From Scybalousia_A sp045221575 (GTDB lineage Bacteria; Bacteroidota; Bacteroidia; Bacteroidales; P3), in the NCBI GenBank assembly GCA_045221575.1, contig JBGUWU010000009.1, forward strand, positions 1 through 33,547: 33,547 nt of DNA. Direction: 5' to 3'. A program made the translations under genes and the position numbers. How positions within the stretch are numbered: the stretch's first letter is position 1; each line of letters begins with the position of its first letter. The notes beneath the pieces were generated by a model that saw nothing but the letters and a program-made list of their open reading frames with translations, did not search any database and had not been told where the DNA came from. Shown piece after piece: positions 24,153 through 32,314 of this stretch.

Positions 24153-24252
24153 AAAAATGAGCTTTTTTTTGCGAAAAGTTGATTTTTATAGGAAAAACTA
24201 AGATTTTTTATAAAAATACCAAGTTTTTTAGATAAAATATGACGTATTTTTT
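24151..24252. repeat. Phased A-tract/core/T-tract array between divergent promoters
   Basis: Plus-strand cores start at 24158 (ATGAGC), 24177 (AGTTGA), 24197 (ACTAAG), 24218 (ACCAAG) and 24239 (ATGACG), spaced 19, 20, 21 and 21 bp. Each is preceded by a run of three to six A (interrupted in two units) and, directly or after one to two bases, followed by four to eight T. The grammar is the one of array 1-135: constant tracts, changing cores. It fills the space between the polyglucan operon promoter (minus) and the gyrB promoter (plus). Confidence 0.75.
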
Positions 24253-24254
24253 AG

Positions 24255-24284
24255 TTGTTGTTTTTGATTTTTTTTGTAATTTTG
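24255..24284 (+). promoter_or_regulatory. Promoter of gyrB
   Basis: TTG (24255-24257) and TAATTTTG (24277-24284) are 19 nt apart and match the Bacteroidota consensus. The ATG is 29 nt downstream. The phased array abuts the -33 box, so any curvature would face RNA polymerase. Confidence 0.75.
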
Positions 24285-24313
24285 CACCCTATTTTTAAAG
24301 AGTATTATAAGAA

Positions 24314-26260
24314 ATGGATAAAAACACTAATAATAGCAATTATACAGCAGCGAATATTAACGTTCTTGAAGGTTTAGAGGCCGTAAGAAAAAGACCTGCA
24401 ATGTATATTGGAGATGTTAATACTAATGGACTACATCATTTGGTTTATGAAGTTGTAGATAATTCCATAGATGAAGCTTTAGCTGGATATTGTGATAATG
24501 TAGATGTACGTATTTTAGAGAATAACGCAATAAGAGTAGAAGATAATGGTAGAGGTATTCCTGTAGATATGCATGAAAAAGAACATCGTTCAGCATTAGA
24601 AGTTGTTATGACTGTATTGCATGCAGGAGGTAAGTTTGATAAAGGAAGTTATAAGGTTTCTGGAGGTTTGCACGGAGTAGGTGTAAGTTGCGTTAATGCT
24701 TTAAGTATGCACACTCATGTAACTGTTTATAGAGATGGTAAGGTGTATGAACAAGAATATAAAAGAGGACATCCTTTATATGCAGTTAGAGAAATAGGAA
24801 CTACAACAAAAAGAGGAACTGTTGTTGAATTTTTACCAGATGATGAAATATTTACTACAACAGTTTATGATTATGATACTCTTGCTACACGTCTTAGAGA
24901 ATTAGCTTTCTTAAATAAAGGTTTAACTCTTACAATAACAGATGAGAGAAATGCAGATGAAAATGGTAACTTTAAAACAGAAACTTTTTATTCTGCAGAA
25001 GGATTGAAAGATTTTATTAATTATATAGACGGAAGTAAAGAAAAACTTACTCCAGAACCTATTCACATAGAAGGAGAAAAAAATGGTATTCCTATTGAAA
25101 TAGCGATGGAATACAATACTACATTTACAGAAAATCTACATTCATACGTAAATAATATCAATACTCACGAAGGCGGAACACATCTTCAAGGTTTTCGCCA
25201 AGGAATGACAAGAACACTTAAGAATTATGCAGAGAAAGAAGGTATGCTTGATAAACTTAAGTTTGAAATTTCTGGCGATGATTTTCGTGAAGGATTAACT
25301 GCAGTTATATCTGTTAAGGTTTCTGAACCACAATTTGAAGGACAAACTAAAACTAAACTTGGAAATAGTGAAGTGGTTAGTGCAGTTTCTCAAATGATAG
25401 CAGATAAACTCAATGTTTATTTAGAAGAGCACCCAAAAGAATCCAAACAAATAGTAGATAAAGTTATTCTTGCAGCAACAGCACGTCATGCAGCACGAAA
25501 AGCAAGAGAGTTAGTTCAAAGACAAACTATTCTTGGAGTTGCAGGCTTGCCAGGAAAGTTAGCAGATTGTTCAAGTAATGATCCAGAAGTTTGTGAGTTG
25601 TTCCTTGTTGAGGGAGATTCGGCAGGTGGAACAGCAAAGCAAGGAAGAGATAGAGAACATCAAGCAATACTTCCTTTAAGAGGAAAAATCCTTAACGTTG
25701 AAAAAGCAATGACTCATAAAGTATTGGATTCAGAATCTATTAAGAATATTTACACTGCTTTAGGAGTATCAATAGGAACAACAGAGGATAGTAAAGCTCT
25801 TAATATGGAAAAGATACGTTATCATAAGGTGATAATTATGACAGATGCTGATGTAGATGGTTCTCACATTGCAACACTTATACTTACTTTCTTCTTCCGT
25901 TATATGAGAGAGTTAATAGATGCTGGTTATGTTTACATAGCAACTCCTCCATTGTATCTTATAGAGAAAGGTAAATCATTTAGGAAATATTGTTGGACAG
26001 ATGAAGAGCGAGCAGCAATAATAGAAGAACTTGGAGGAAGCAAAGGAGTAAGTATTCAACGTTACAAAGGTTTGGGAGAAATGAATGAAGATCAACTTTG
26101 GTCAACTACAATGGACCCAGAACAAAGAATACTTAGACATGTAACTATTAACGATGCAGCAGAAGCAGATAGAATATTTTCTATGCTTATGGGTGATGAT
26201 GTCGCACCAAGAAGAGAATTTATTGAAGCAAATGCATCTTATGCTAATATAGATGCATAA
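24314..26260 (+). CDS. gyrB: DNA gyrase subunit B
   Basis: The 648-residue ATPase subunit works with GyrA to introduce negative supercoils. The GHKL ATP site includes EVVDNSIDEA (about 46-55), DNGRGIP and GGLHGVGVS; the transducer domain follows to about 395; the TOPRIM domain has EGDSAGG from Glu433 and DADVDG from Asp511, the catalytic Mg2+ ligands. RYKGLGEMNEDQLWSTTMDP and a PRREFIEANA C-terminus are typical of GyrB. Length fits Bacteroidota GyrB rather than ParE. gyrA is not adjacent. The gene has its own promoter and a terminator. Confidence 0.95.
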   Translation: MDKNTNNSNYTAANINVLEGLEAVRKRPAMYIGDVNTNGLHHLVYEVVDNSIDEALAGYCDNVDVRILENNAIRVEDNGRGIPVDMHEKEHRSALEVVMTVLHAGGKFDKGSYKVSGGLHGVGVSCVNALSMHTHVTVYRDGKVYEQEYKRGHPLYAVREIGTTTKRGTVVEFLPDDEIFTTTVYDYDTLATRLRELAFLNKGLTLTITDERNADENGNFKTETFYSAEGLKDFINYIDGSKEKLTPEPIHIEGEKNGIPIEIAMEYNTTFTENLHSYVNNINTHEGGTHLQGFRQGMTRTLKNYAEKEGMLDKLKFEISGDDFREGLTAVISVKVSEPQFEGQTKTKLGNSEVVSAVSQMIADKLNVYLEEHPKESKQIVDKVILAATARHAARKARELVQRQTILGVAGLPGKLADCSSNDPEVCELFLVEGDSAGGTAKQGRDREHQAILPLRGKILNVEKAMTHKVLDSESIKNIYTALGVSIGTTEDSKALNMEKIRYHKVIIMTDADVDGSHIATLILTFFFRYMRELIDAGYVYIATPPLYLIEKGKSFRKYCWTDEERAAIIEELGGSKGVSIQRYKGLGEMNEDQLWSTTMDPEQRILRHVTINDAAEADRIFSMLMGDDVAPRREFIEANASYANIDA

Positions 26261-26287
26261 TATTGGTTATTAATAATAATTTTCCTT

Positions 26288-26319
26288 TGTAGGAGTAAAA
26301 AATGCTCCTACATTTTTTT
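26288..26319 (+). terminator. Terminator of gyrB
   Basis: TGTAGGAG (26288-26295) pairs with CTCCTACA (26305-26312) around a 9-nt loop, followed by seven T. Confidence 0.9.
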
Positions 26320-26391
26320 ATTTTTAAGTTTTGGCATTAATTTTGATATATAAATAAAAAGAAATGTTTAACCTTTTAAAACTTTATTACT

Positions 26392-27687
26392 ATGAAAAAA
26401 ATGAATTTAATTTTAGGTTTGATAGTTGGAATAAGTTCTTTATGTCTTGTTTCTTGTGTAACTACTTCTACAGCAAATAATGATGTAAATACAAATTATT
26501 ATACTTCTTCTTACTCTTATTCTAAACGTCAAGCAAAAAACACCATAGCACAAACTTCTTACGTTATAAATCAAGCATACGAAATTTCAACATACTATTC
26601 ATATTGGGTAAATAATCGCTTGTCAAAAGCAATGTATTACAATGACTATGCACGTAGACTTTATTCAAGACATAAATATCGTTCTGCAATTAACTATTCT
26701 TTATTAGCAAGAGATTATGCTTTAGATGTTATAGATGGTTGCGATGATTATTGGGAAACATTCTACTATACTTATTTTGGTTGGAGTAATAGATACGGAT
26801 ATAATTCAAGTTTTGCTTACAGAAATGGTTATAGAGATGGTTATTACGATGGTTATTATGCTGCATATTGTGCAAGACATCATCACGATTATAGAAAAGA
26901 CCCTTATCACAATCTTCATAATGATTGGTATAGTAACGAAAGATATGATAGATTAATAACAAATGCTTCTAATCAATCAATGAGAAATCAATCTCACTCA
27001 GGTGGAACAAATACAAATAATAATAGAGGTACAGGATTTAGAAATATCAATCGTAACGAATATTATACAGCAGAAGAGAATAATATGAGTGGTAATGTTC
27101 CAGACGAAAAAGAAATGGAAACAGATTTTAAGAAAGAAAATCCAAATGTCGAAATAAGTGATGAAAACTTAAGAAAAGATAATAATGTAATAACAAGAAA
27201 TAGAGAAAATAGTGAAAGTTTCTCAACCAATAAAAGAAATACTAATGTAGTAAATAACACTCGTTTGGAAAAACCTACAAGAGTAACAACAAAAAGACCA
27301 ACTGAAGAGAAAAAAGAAGAAAAAACTATAACTCCTACAAGAAAAGATAACATTGAGAAAAAAGATAATCTTGAGAGAAAAGATAATAAAGAAAATGTTA
27401 TTCCAGAAAGGGAGATTGATAAAGAAAGAAATAAAGAAATTACTCCTATAAAAATAGAAAATAAAGAAGAAAAAATAAACACTGATAGTACTAAGAAAAG
27501 AAACTACGATACAGAGAAAAAGACTGATGATAAATCAACTAATATAAACAGAGATAATACTCGCAAAAGAAATACAGATGTAAAAACTAACACTCGTAAA
27601 AAAGGAACTAATACAAAAACAGATTCAAACAAAAGAAATAAAAACAATAGTTCAACTAATAGGAGTAATACAAGAAATAGAAGATAA
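26392..27687 (+). CDS. Lipoprotein with Tyr-rich helical half and low-complexity Lys/Asn/Thr tail
   Basis: This 431-residue protein is not recognised. Residues 1-22 form a lipoprotein signal peptide with lipobox LVSC (Cys22). Residues about 40-130 are Tyr/Ala-rich and helical (YNDYARRLYSRHKYRSAINYSLLARDYALDVID), suggesting one or two helical hairpins. Residues about 135-165 contain the Tyr/Gly repeat YRNGYRDGYYDGYY followed by a His cluster. The second half, from about 190, is disordered, made of Lys, Asn, Thr, Glu, Asp and Arg words such as EKKDNLERKDNKEN, and ends NRSNTRNRR. It should be anchored in a membrane facing the periplasm or the outside. A charged tail of this kind could contact peptidoglycan or nucleic acid; this is a guess. 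No TAnnTTTG promoter is clear; the terminator at 27721 follows. Confidence 0.75.
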   Translation: MKKMNLILGLIVGISSLCLVSCVTTSTANNDVNTNYYTSSYSYSKRQAKNTIAQTSYVINQAYEISTYYSYWVNNRLSKAMYYNDYARRLYSRHKYRSAINYSLLARDYALDVIDGCDDYWETFYYTYFGWSNRYGYNSSFAYRNGYRDGYYDGYYAAYCARHHHDYRKDPYHNLHNDWYSNERYDRLITNASNQSMRNQSHSGGTNTNNNRGTGFRNINRNEYYTAEENNMSGNVPDEKEMETDFKKENPNVEISDENLRKDNNVITRNRENSESFSTNKRNTNVVNNTRLEKPTRVTTKRPTEEKKEEKTITPTRKDNIEKKDNLERKDNKENVIPEREIDKERNKEITPIKIENKEEKINTDSTKKRNYDTEKKTDDKSTNINRDNTRKRNTDVKTNTRKKGTNTKTDSNKRNKNNSSTNRSNTRNRR

Positions 27688-27720
27688 ATTTAAGTTTATA
27701 CAAAATATTTGATGTTTGGC

Positions 27721-27758
27721 AAGAGCAATTCTAAAGAGATTTAGATTGCTCTTTTTTT
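27721..27758 (+). terminator. Terminator of the lipoprotein gene
   Basis: AAGAGCAAT pairs with ATTGCTCTT (27745-27753) and, past one bulged T, CTAAA pairs with TTTAG around a GAGA tetraloop; a T-run follows. Confidence 0.9.
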
Positions 27759-27809
27759 AGGACTTAAAAAAGCTTTTAACTATCTTTTAGATATATGGAA
27801 AAAAAATAC

Positions 27810-27817
27810 TATATTTG
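27810..27817 (+). promoter_or_regulatory. -7 element for ruvB
   Basis: TATATTTG matches TAnnTTTG and is 30 nt before the ATG. The -33 box is weak (TTTTAG at 27785-27790). Confidence 0.6.
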
Positions 27818-27847
27818 CAACTTAAAATAAAGACTTAAAAGATAGTT

Positions 27848-28882
27848 ATGAATCCTAATTTAGACCCAGATAACAATAGGCTTACAAATCAAGAGAAAGA
27901 CTATGAAAAAGCCCTTAGACCGTTAGGGTTTAATGATTTTACAGGACAAGAGCGTATAAAAGAAAATCTTAATATTTTTGTTCAGGCAGCTAAAGAAAGA
28001 GGAGAAGCTTTAGATCATGTTCTTTTGCATGGACCTCCAGGACTTGGTAAAACAACTCTTTCTTATATTATTGCTAATGAATTAGGAGTAAATGTAAAGA
28101 TGACATCTGGTCCTGTGTTGGATAAACCCGGAGAATTAGCAGGAATACTTACCAATTTAGAGAAAAACGATGTTCTTTTTATAGATGAAATACACAGACT
28201 TTCACCTATAGTAGAGGAATATCTTTATTCTGCTATGGAAGATTATAAAATAGATATTCTTATAGAAAGTGGTCCAAATGCAAAGAGCGTAGAAATTTCT
28301 CTTAATCCTTTTACTCTTATTGGAGCAACAACAAGAAGTGGTTTGCTTACCGCTCCTTTACGTTCAAGATTTGGAATAACTTGCCGACTTACATATTATA
28401 ACCACGAAACTTTATGTGCTATAGTTAAACGTTCTTGTCGCATACTTAACACACCAATAACCGACCAAGCAGCGTTAGAAATAGCTTCTCGTTCAAGAGG
28501 TACACCTCGTATTGCAAATTTACTTTTAAGGCGAGTAAGAGATTTTGCTCAAATAAAAGGTGATGGAAAGATAACTATGGATATAGCAAAGATGGCTTTA
28601 GAAGCACTTAATGTTGATAAGAATGGTTTAGACGAAATGGATAACAGAATACTTACTGCTATAATAGATAAATTTAAAGGAGGACCTGTTGGATTAACTA
28701 CTATTGCTACGGCTGTCGGTGAAGATGCTGGAACTGTTGAAGAAGTATATGAACCATTTCTTATTCAAGAAGGTTTTCTTATGCGGACTTCAAGAGGGCG
28801 AGAAGCAACACTTAGAGCTTATCAACATTTAGGAAAAGATATTACAACAAAGAAAAATAACCAAAATACTCTTTTTGATTAA
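27848..28882 (+). CDS. ruvB: Holliday junction branch-migration helicase RuvB
   Basis: The 344-residue AAA+ motor drives branch migration of Holliday junctions with RuvA. Walker A is GPPGLGKTT (62-70), Walker B has DEIH (113-116), sensor 1 region ends GATTRSGLL and the arginine finger region is TAPLRSRFGI. The C-terminal winged-helix domain (about 265-335) includes GGPVGLTTIATAVGED and EPFLIQEGFLMRTSRGR, both RuvB signatures. Length is normal. ruvA and ruvC are not in the window. It stands between two own terminators or promoters and appears monocistronic. Confidence 0.97.
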   Translation: MNPNLDPDNNRLTNQEKDYEKALRPLGFNDFTGQERIKENLNIFVQAAKERGEALDHVLLHGPPGLGKTTLSYIIANELGVNVKMTSGPVLDKPGELAGILTNLEKNDVLFIDEIHRLSPIVEEYLYSAMEDYKIDILIESGPNAKSVEISLNPFTLIGATTRSGLLTAPLRSRFGITCRLTYYNHETLCAIVKRSCRILNTPITDQAALEIASRSRGTPRIANLLLRRVRDFAQIKGDGKITMDIAKMALEALNVDKNGLDEMDNRILTAIIDKFKGGPVGLTTIATAVGEDAGTVEEVYEPFLIQEGFLMRTSRGREATLRAYQHLGKDITTKKNNQNTLFD

Positions 28883-28953
28883 GGTGTATATTTCATTTTT
28901 TTATAGGTGAAAATGAGAAGTTGTTGCAACTTTTAATAAAAAAAATAAAAAAA

Positions 28954-29002
28954 GTTAGTATTTTTATTTACCTTTGCACCTTGAAAATTGTTTATATATA
29001 TA
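28954..29002 (+). promoter_or_regulatory. Promoter region of the CHU_C surface-protein gene, matching the ECF sigma promoter
   Basis: This segment aligns without gaps to 4351-4399 upstream of the ECF sigma gene, 36 of 49 bases identical, with ATTTACCTTT at 28966-28975 and TTGTTTATATATATA at 28988-29002. Unlike the sigma promoter it also contains a full -7 consensus, TACCTTTG (28969-28976), so the housekeeping sigma could read it too. If transcription starts just after the -7 element, the mRNA has an AU-rich leader of about 85 nt; otherwise the downstream block is a -10 box. Confidence 0.55.
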
Positions 29003-29066
29003 AGGAGTGTTTGAGAAAAATAAAATGCTCAAATAAATATAGAGATAATAATAAATATAAAATAAA

Positions 29067-32000
29067 ATGAAGAGGTTATATTTTAAATGTTTATTCTTGA
29101 TAGTGTTTGCTTTGCTTGGCAATGTTTATGCTCAAACAACAGTAAAGTTAGATGCTACAACAAATGGTACAACTAAAACAGGTTGTAACTTTAATTTTGT
29201 TGATAATGGAGGAGCAAGCGGAAAGTATGCTAATAGTCAAGATAGAACAATTACATTCTGTCCTTCTGGTGCATTACAAAGAGTTACAGCAGAGTTTGAA
29301 GACTTTGATTTAGGTGCAGGAGATGAAATGCAAATATTTTACGGTGAAAATACATCTGCTCCTGCTATAGTAAATGATAATGATGGAAGTACAAGTTTTT
29401 ATGAAATGGAGCTTGCAGGAGCTGTTATAACTCCTCCTCCAACAGATGTTTCAGGTTGTCTTACCTTTAGATTTGTTGCAGATGATGCAGGAAATTCTGC
29501 AGGTTGGAAAGCAAAAATAACTTGTGAAGACTTATGTCAGGATGTGGTCGCTGCTCTTGATACTTTTTATTCAAGAATAGACTCTTTAGGAGTAAGACAT
29601 GATTTACCATTGAATATAGAATATGATACAACTTTAGTCACTGCAAAGAAACATGATGCAGAAGGAAATCTTATTTATGATACAATTATAGATGGAGATA
29701 CTTTGGCTTATAGTATAATAGATTTTTATGCTTTGAATATGTGTTTAGGTGATTCTCTTATGATAATTAATGCAAAGCCAGAATTTCCTTTCAGTGATTA
29801 TTCTATACAAGTGCAAAAATACTTACCAGATAGCACTATCTATATGGTGGATTCTGTTGTAGGATATACTCAAACACCTGGAAATTGTGTTTATTATTGG
29901 ACTTATGGTGATGAAGAAAGAGATACCATTTATGGTAATCCTATGACTGAACACCATTATCCATTTTTACAAGGTTATAATCTAAACCTTATAATTGTAG
30001 ATACAACAGACGGACACCATTGTTCAAGTAAGAATGCTATTTCTGCTCGTGTTCGTGTAGCACAAAATCCTATTAAAACAGTTGCAAACCTTCCTGATAT
30101 GTGTTCTGGTGATAAACAATCTATTTTTGTAGGTTATTCTGCTAACTCAAACATTATTATGGATACTATAGCCTTTTCTCAAGCAGCGAGAGAGGAATAT
30201 AATACTACAACATTTATACCTGACGGAGGTGCTCAGCCTGGAGGTATGGGTTGTTATGAATCTCCTGTTACATTTACTACTTTTTCTCCAGGAGCAATGA
30301 TAGAAGATGCAGATGAAGTTTTAGATATATGTATAAGTATGGAACATAGTTTTATAGGTGACTTAGGTTTCTTTATAGAATGTCCTAATGGACAAGTAGT
30401 AACCTTAAAATACAATACTCACCAAAATGGAGCAGACTTAGGTATATCTAATTCTGGAACAGCAATGGGAACTTGTTGGACTTATTGTTTTTCTAATCAA
30501 TATTTAACAGGAGCCAAAGGTGTTATCGGAGCTGGTTCAAGTAGTCCTTCTCCTTTAGATTCTACTCACTATTGGACAGATACTATTGAGTTCTATCAAA
30601 CTCCTACCCAGAATATTCAAGGAAGTACATCTTATAACAGTGCTTGTGATGTTGTTGATTTAACAGGATTTAATGCATTGGTTGGTTGTGAATTAAATGG
30701 AGAATGGAAACTTAGAGTCTGTGATAACTGGGGAGCTGACGACGGTTGGGTTTGTTCTTGGTGGATGGACTTAGGTAAAACATCAGCAACAGATTGGCAG
30801 TATCAAGTTCCTTTGGATACAGTTATTTGGGAAGGTCCTTATATATCATCTTCCGCTTATAATACTGGTTTGATTGCTCCACCTATTGATGCAGAAGGAA
30901 TGGTAACGTACAGTATAAGTATTGTAGATGCTTTTGGTTGTCCTTGGGATACAGTAACTCACTTAAATATTGTTCGTACTCCTGTTGTAGATTTGGGAGC
31001 AGATACTGCTTTCTGTGAAGGAGGAACAATGACATTAGATGCAGGAAATGATGGTGCGTTTGCTTATGATTGGGAACCTACAGGAGAAACAACGAGAACG
31101 ATATTAGTAGATTTGCCAGAAAATGTAAATGGAAATCAAGAATATATTGTCCAAGTAACAAATTATAATGGAATTCTATACTGCTATGGCTTAGATACAA
31201 TAAATATACTTGTTAATCCTGCTGGTTTAGCTTCATTTACTTCTGACTTAGAATATATGGAAGGTTGCGAACCATTACAACTTCAATTAAGAAGTACTTC
31301 TTCCAATGCAATTAGTCATTATTGGATAGTAGGAGACCAAATATCAACAGACCCTAATCCTTATTTTGAATTTACAAGTGGAACTTATGATTTAATGCTT
31401 GCTATTGAAACAGCAAATGGTTGTAAGGACACAATAAGATATGATGATTTAATCAATGTGTTTAAGAATCCTGTGGCAGATTTTGGTTGGGATCCTGCTT
31501 TGCCATACGCTTCCAATCCAACAATTCATATGATTAATCTTACAACTCCAGATATTTCAACAAATCGTTATCATTGGCAATATCAAACAAATAAAAATGA
31601 CGAAAGTTCTATTGAAAACGTGATGGGATATGATCCTACTTACACATGGACTCCACAAGCAGGAGAAAGTGTTGCTGGAGAATATAAAGTATTGTTAGAT
31701 GCTTACACATATAATCAATCGCCTTCAGGAAGAATATACGAATGTCACGACACTATTAGTAAACTGATAACAATTATTAATGATAATATAATGTTTCCTA
31801 CTGTTATTACACCTAATGGAGATGGAATTAATGATGTGTTTGCTATTCATAACCTTATAGATGGTCAAGCATTTCCAGATAATGAACTTGCTATCTACAA
31901 TAGATATGGAAAGAGAATATACTTTGTTCAAGACCTTAGAAATCCTGAAGATTTCTGGGACCCAGATAAAACTAATTCTCCAACAGGAACCTATTTCTAC

Positions 32001-32072
32001 AGATTTATTGGTAGAGGACCTATACGTAATGTAGAATTTAAGGGAAGTGTAGAAGTTCTTAGAGATAAATAA
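29067..32072 (+). CDS. T9SS type B surface protein with CUB, P-domain and PKD modules
   Basis: The 1001-residue protein opens with a signal peptide (1-23, ending NVYAQ). Residues about 35-152 form a CUB-like domain with paired Cys (GCNFNF; TITFCPSG; DVSGCLTFRF; ITCED). Residues about 395-570 match the proprotein convertase P-domain (DICISMEHSFIGDLGFFIECPNG; NGEWKLRVCDNWGADDGW; SWWMDLG). Residues about 720-795 are PKD-like, starting ASFTSDLEYMEGCEPL. Residues about 909-1001 are CHU_C (TVITPNGDGINDVFAI; NRYGKRIYF; SPTGTYFYRFIG; GSVEVLRDK), directing type IX secretion. No protease catalytic motif is visible, although P-domains usually accompany subtilases. It is probably an adhesin or matrix protein. 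Its upstream region matches that of the ECF sigma gene, so I infer sigma control. A terminator follows at 32109. Confidence 0.85.
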   Translation: MKRLYFKCLFLIVFALLGNVYAQTTVKLDATTNGTTKTGCNFNFVDNGGASGKYANSQDRTITFCPSGALQRVTAEFEDFDLGAGDEMQIFYGENTSAPAIVNDNDGSTSFYEMELAGAVITPPPTDVSGCLTFRFVADDAGNSAGWKAKITCEDLCQDVVAALDTFYSRIDSLGVRHDLPLNIEYDTTLVTAKKHDAEGNLIYDTIIDGDTLAYSIIDFYALNMCLGDSLMIINAKPEFPFSDYSIQVQKYLPDSTIYMVDSVVGYTQTPGNCVYYWTYGDEERDTIYGNPMTEHHYPFLQGYNLNLIIVDTTDGHHCSSKNAISARVRVAQNPIKTVANLPDMCSGDKQSIFVGYSANSNIIMDTIAFSQAAREEYNTTTFIPDGGAQPGGMGCYESPVTFTTFSPGAMIEDADEVLDICISMEHSFIGDLGFFIECPNGQVVTLKYNTHQNGADLGISNSGTAMGTCWTYCFSNQYLTGAKGVIGAGSSSPSPLDSTHYWTDTIEFYQTPTQNIQGSTSYNSACDVVDLTGFNALVGCELNGEWKLRVCDNWGADDGWVCSWWMDLGKTSATDWQYQVPLDTVIWEGPYISSSAYNTGLIAPPIDAEGMVTYSISIVDAFGCPWDTVTHLNIVRTPVVDLGADTAFCEGGTMTLDAGNDGAFAYDWEPTGETTRTILVDLPENVNGNQEYIVQVTNYNGILYCYGLDTINILVNPAGLASFTSDLEYMEGCEPLQLQLRSTSSNAISHYWIVGDQISTDPNPYFEFTSGTYDLMLAIETANGCKDTIRYDDLINVFKNPVADFGWDPALPYASNPTIHMINLTTPDISTNRYHWQYQTNKNDESSIENVMGYDPTYTWTPQAGESVAGEYKVLLDAYTYNQSPSGRIYECHDTISKLITIINDNIMFPTVITPNGDGINDVFAIHNLIDGQAFPDNELAIYNRYGKRIYFVQDLRNPEDFWDPDKTNSPTGTYFYRFIGRGPIRNVEFKGSVEVLRDK

Positions 32073-32108
32073 AATGAATATTATATGAACTAAAAAGTTG
32101 AATAGATT

Positions 32109-32138
32109 GGCAGGTGCTGTTGAAGTACCTGTCTTTTT
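32109..32138 (+). terminator. Terminator of the CHU_C surface-protein gene
   Basis: GGCAGGT pairs with ACCTGTC (32127-32133; one G-U) and two to three further pairs extend the stem toward a short loop, followed by five T. The rest of the gap up to 32256 holds no gene, only a GC-richer palindrome-like word at 32190-32202. Confidence 0.8.
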
Positions 32139-32256
32139 ATTAGGATGTACTTTTAGATAACTGCCTAAACAGAAGCGAAAATATATCCACTCGCTACGCT
32201 CGTTAAAGAAAAACATTGTCTTTGTGTAGATTATTTTAATATTTCTTTCTATTTAT

Positions 32257-32287
32257 TTTGTTATTTGAAAATAATTTCCTAACTTTG
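32257..32287 (+). promoter_or_regulatory. Promoter of the partial exported-protein gene
   Basis: TTTG (32257-32260) and TAACTTTG (32280-32287) are 19 nt apart, a full Bacteroidota consensus match; the ATG at 32315 is 27 nt downstream. Confidence 0.82.
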
Positions 32288-32314
32288 CAATATCATTAAT
32301 CAAAACAAATTAAT

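Noticed and set aside
24314..26260. parE instead of gyrB
   Set aside because: Length, the TOPRIM surroundings and the PRREFIEANA ending fit GyrB better; no parC neighbour.
26340..26391. Third copy of the ECF-type promoter upstream of the lipoprotein gene
   Set aside because: TTTAACCTTTTA and a TATATAA word occur there, but in the wrong order and spacing compared with 4351-4399.
26729..26962. Overlapping frames on both strands inside the lipoprotein gene
   Set aside because: Both are shadows of the Tyr-rich region in other frames, without promoter or conserved motif.
27063..27482. Minus-strand hydrophobic frame of 139 codons resembling a membrane protein
   Set aside because: It is the mirror of the Lys/Glu/Asn-rich tail of the lipoprotein; AAA/GAA codons read backwards as Phe/Leu/Ser.
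31725..32216. Minus-strand open frame of 163 codons
   Set aside because: It lies antisense to the CHU_C domain and terminator of the surface-protein gene, has biased composition and no homologous motif.
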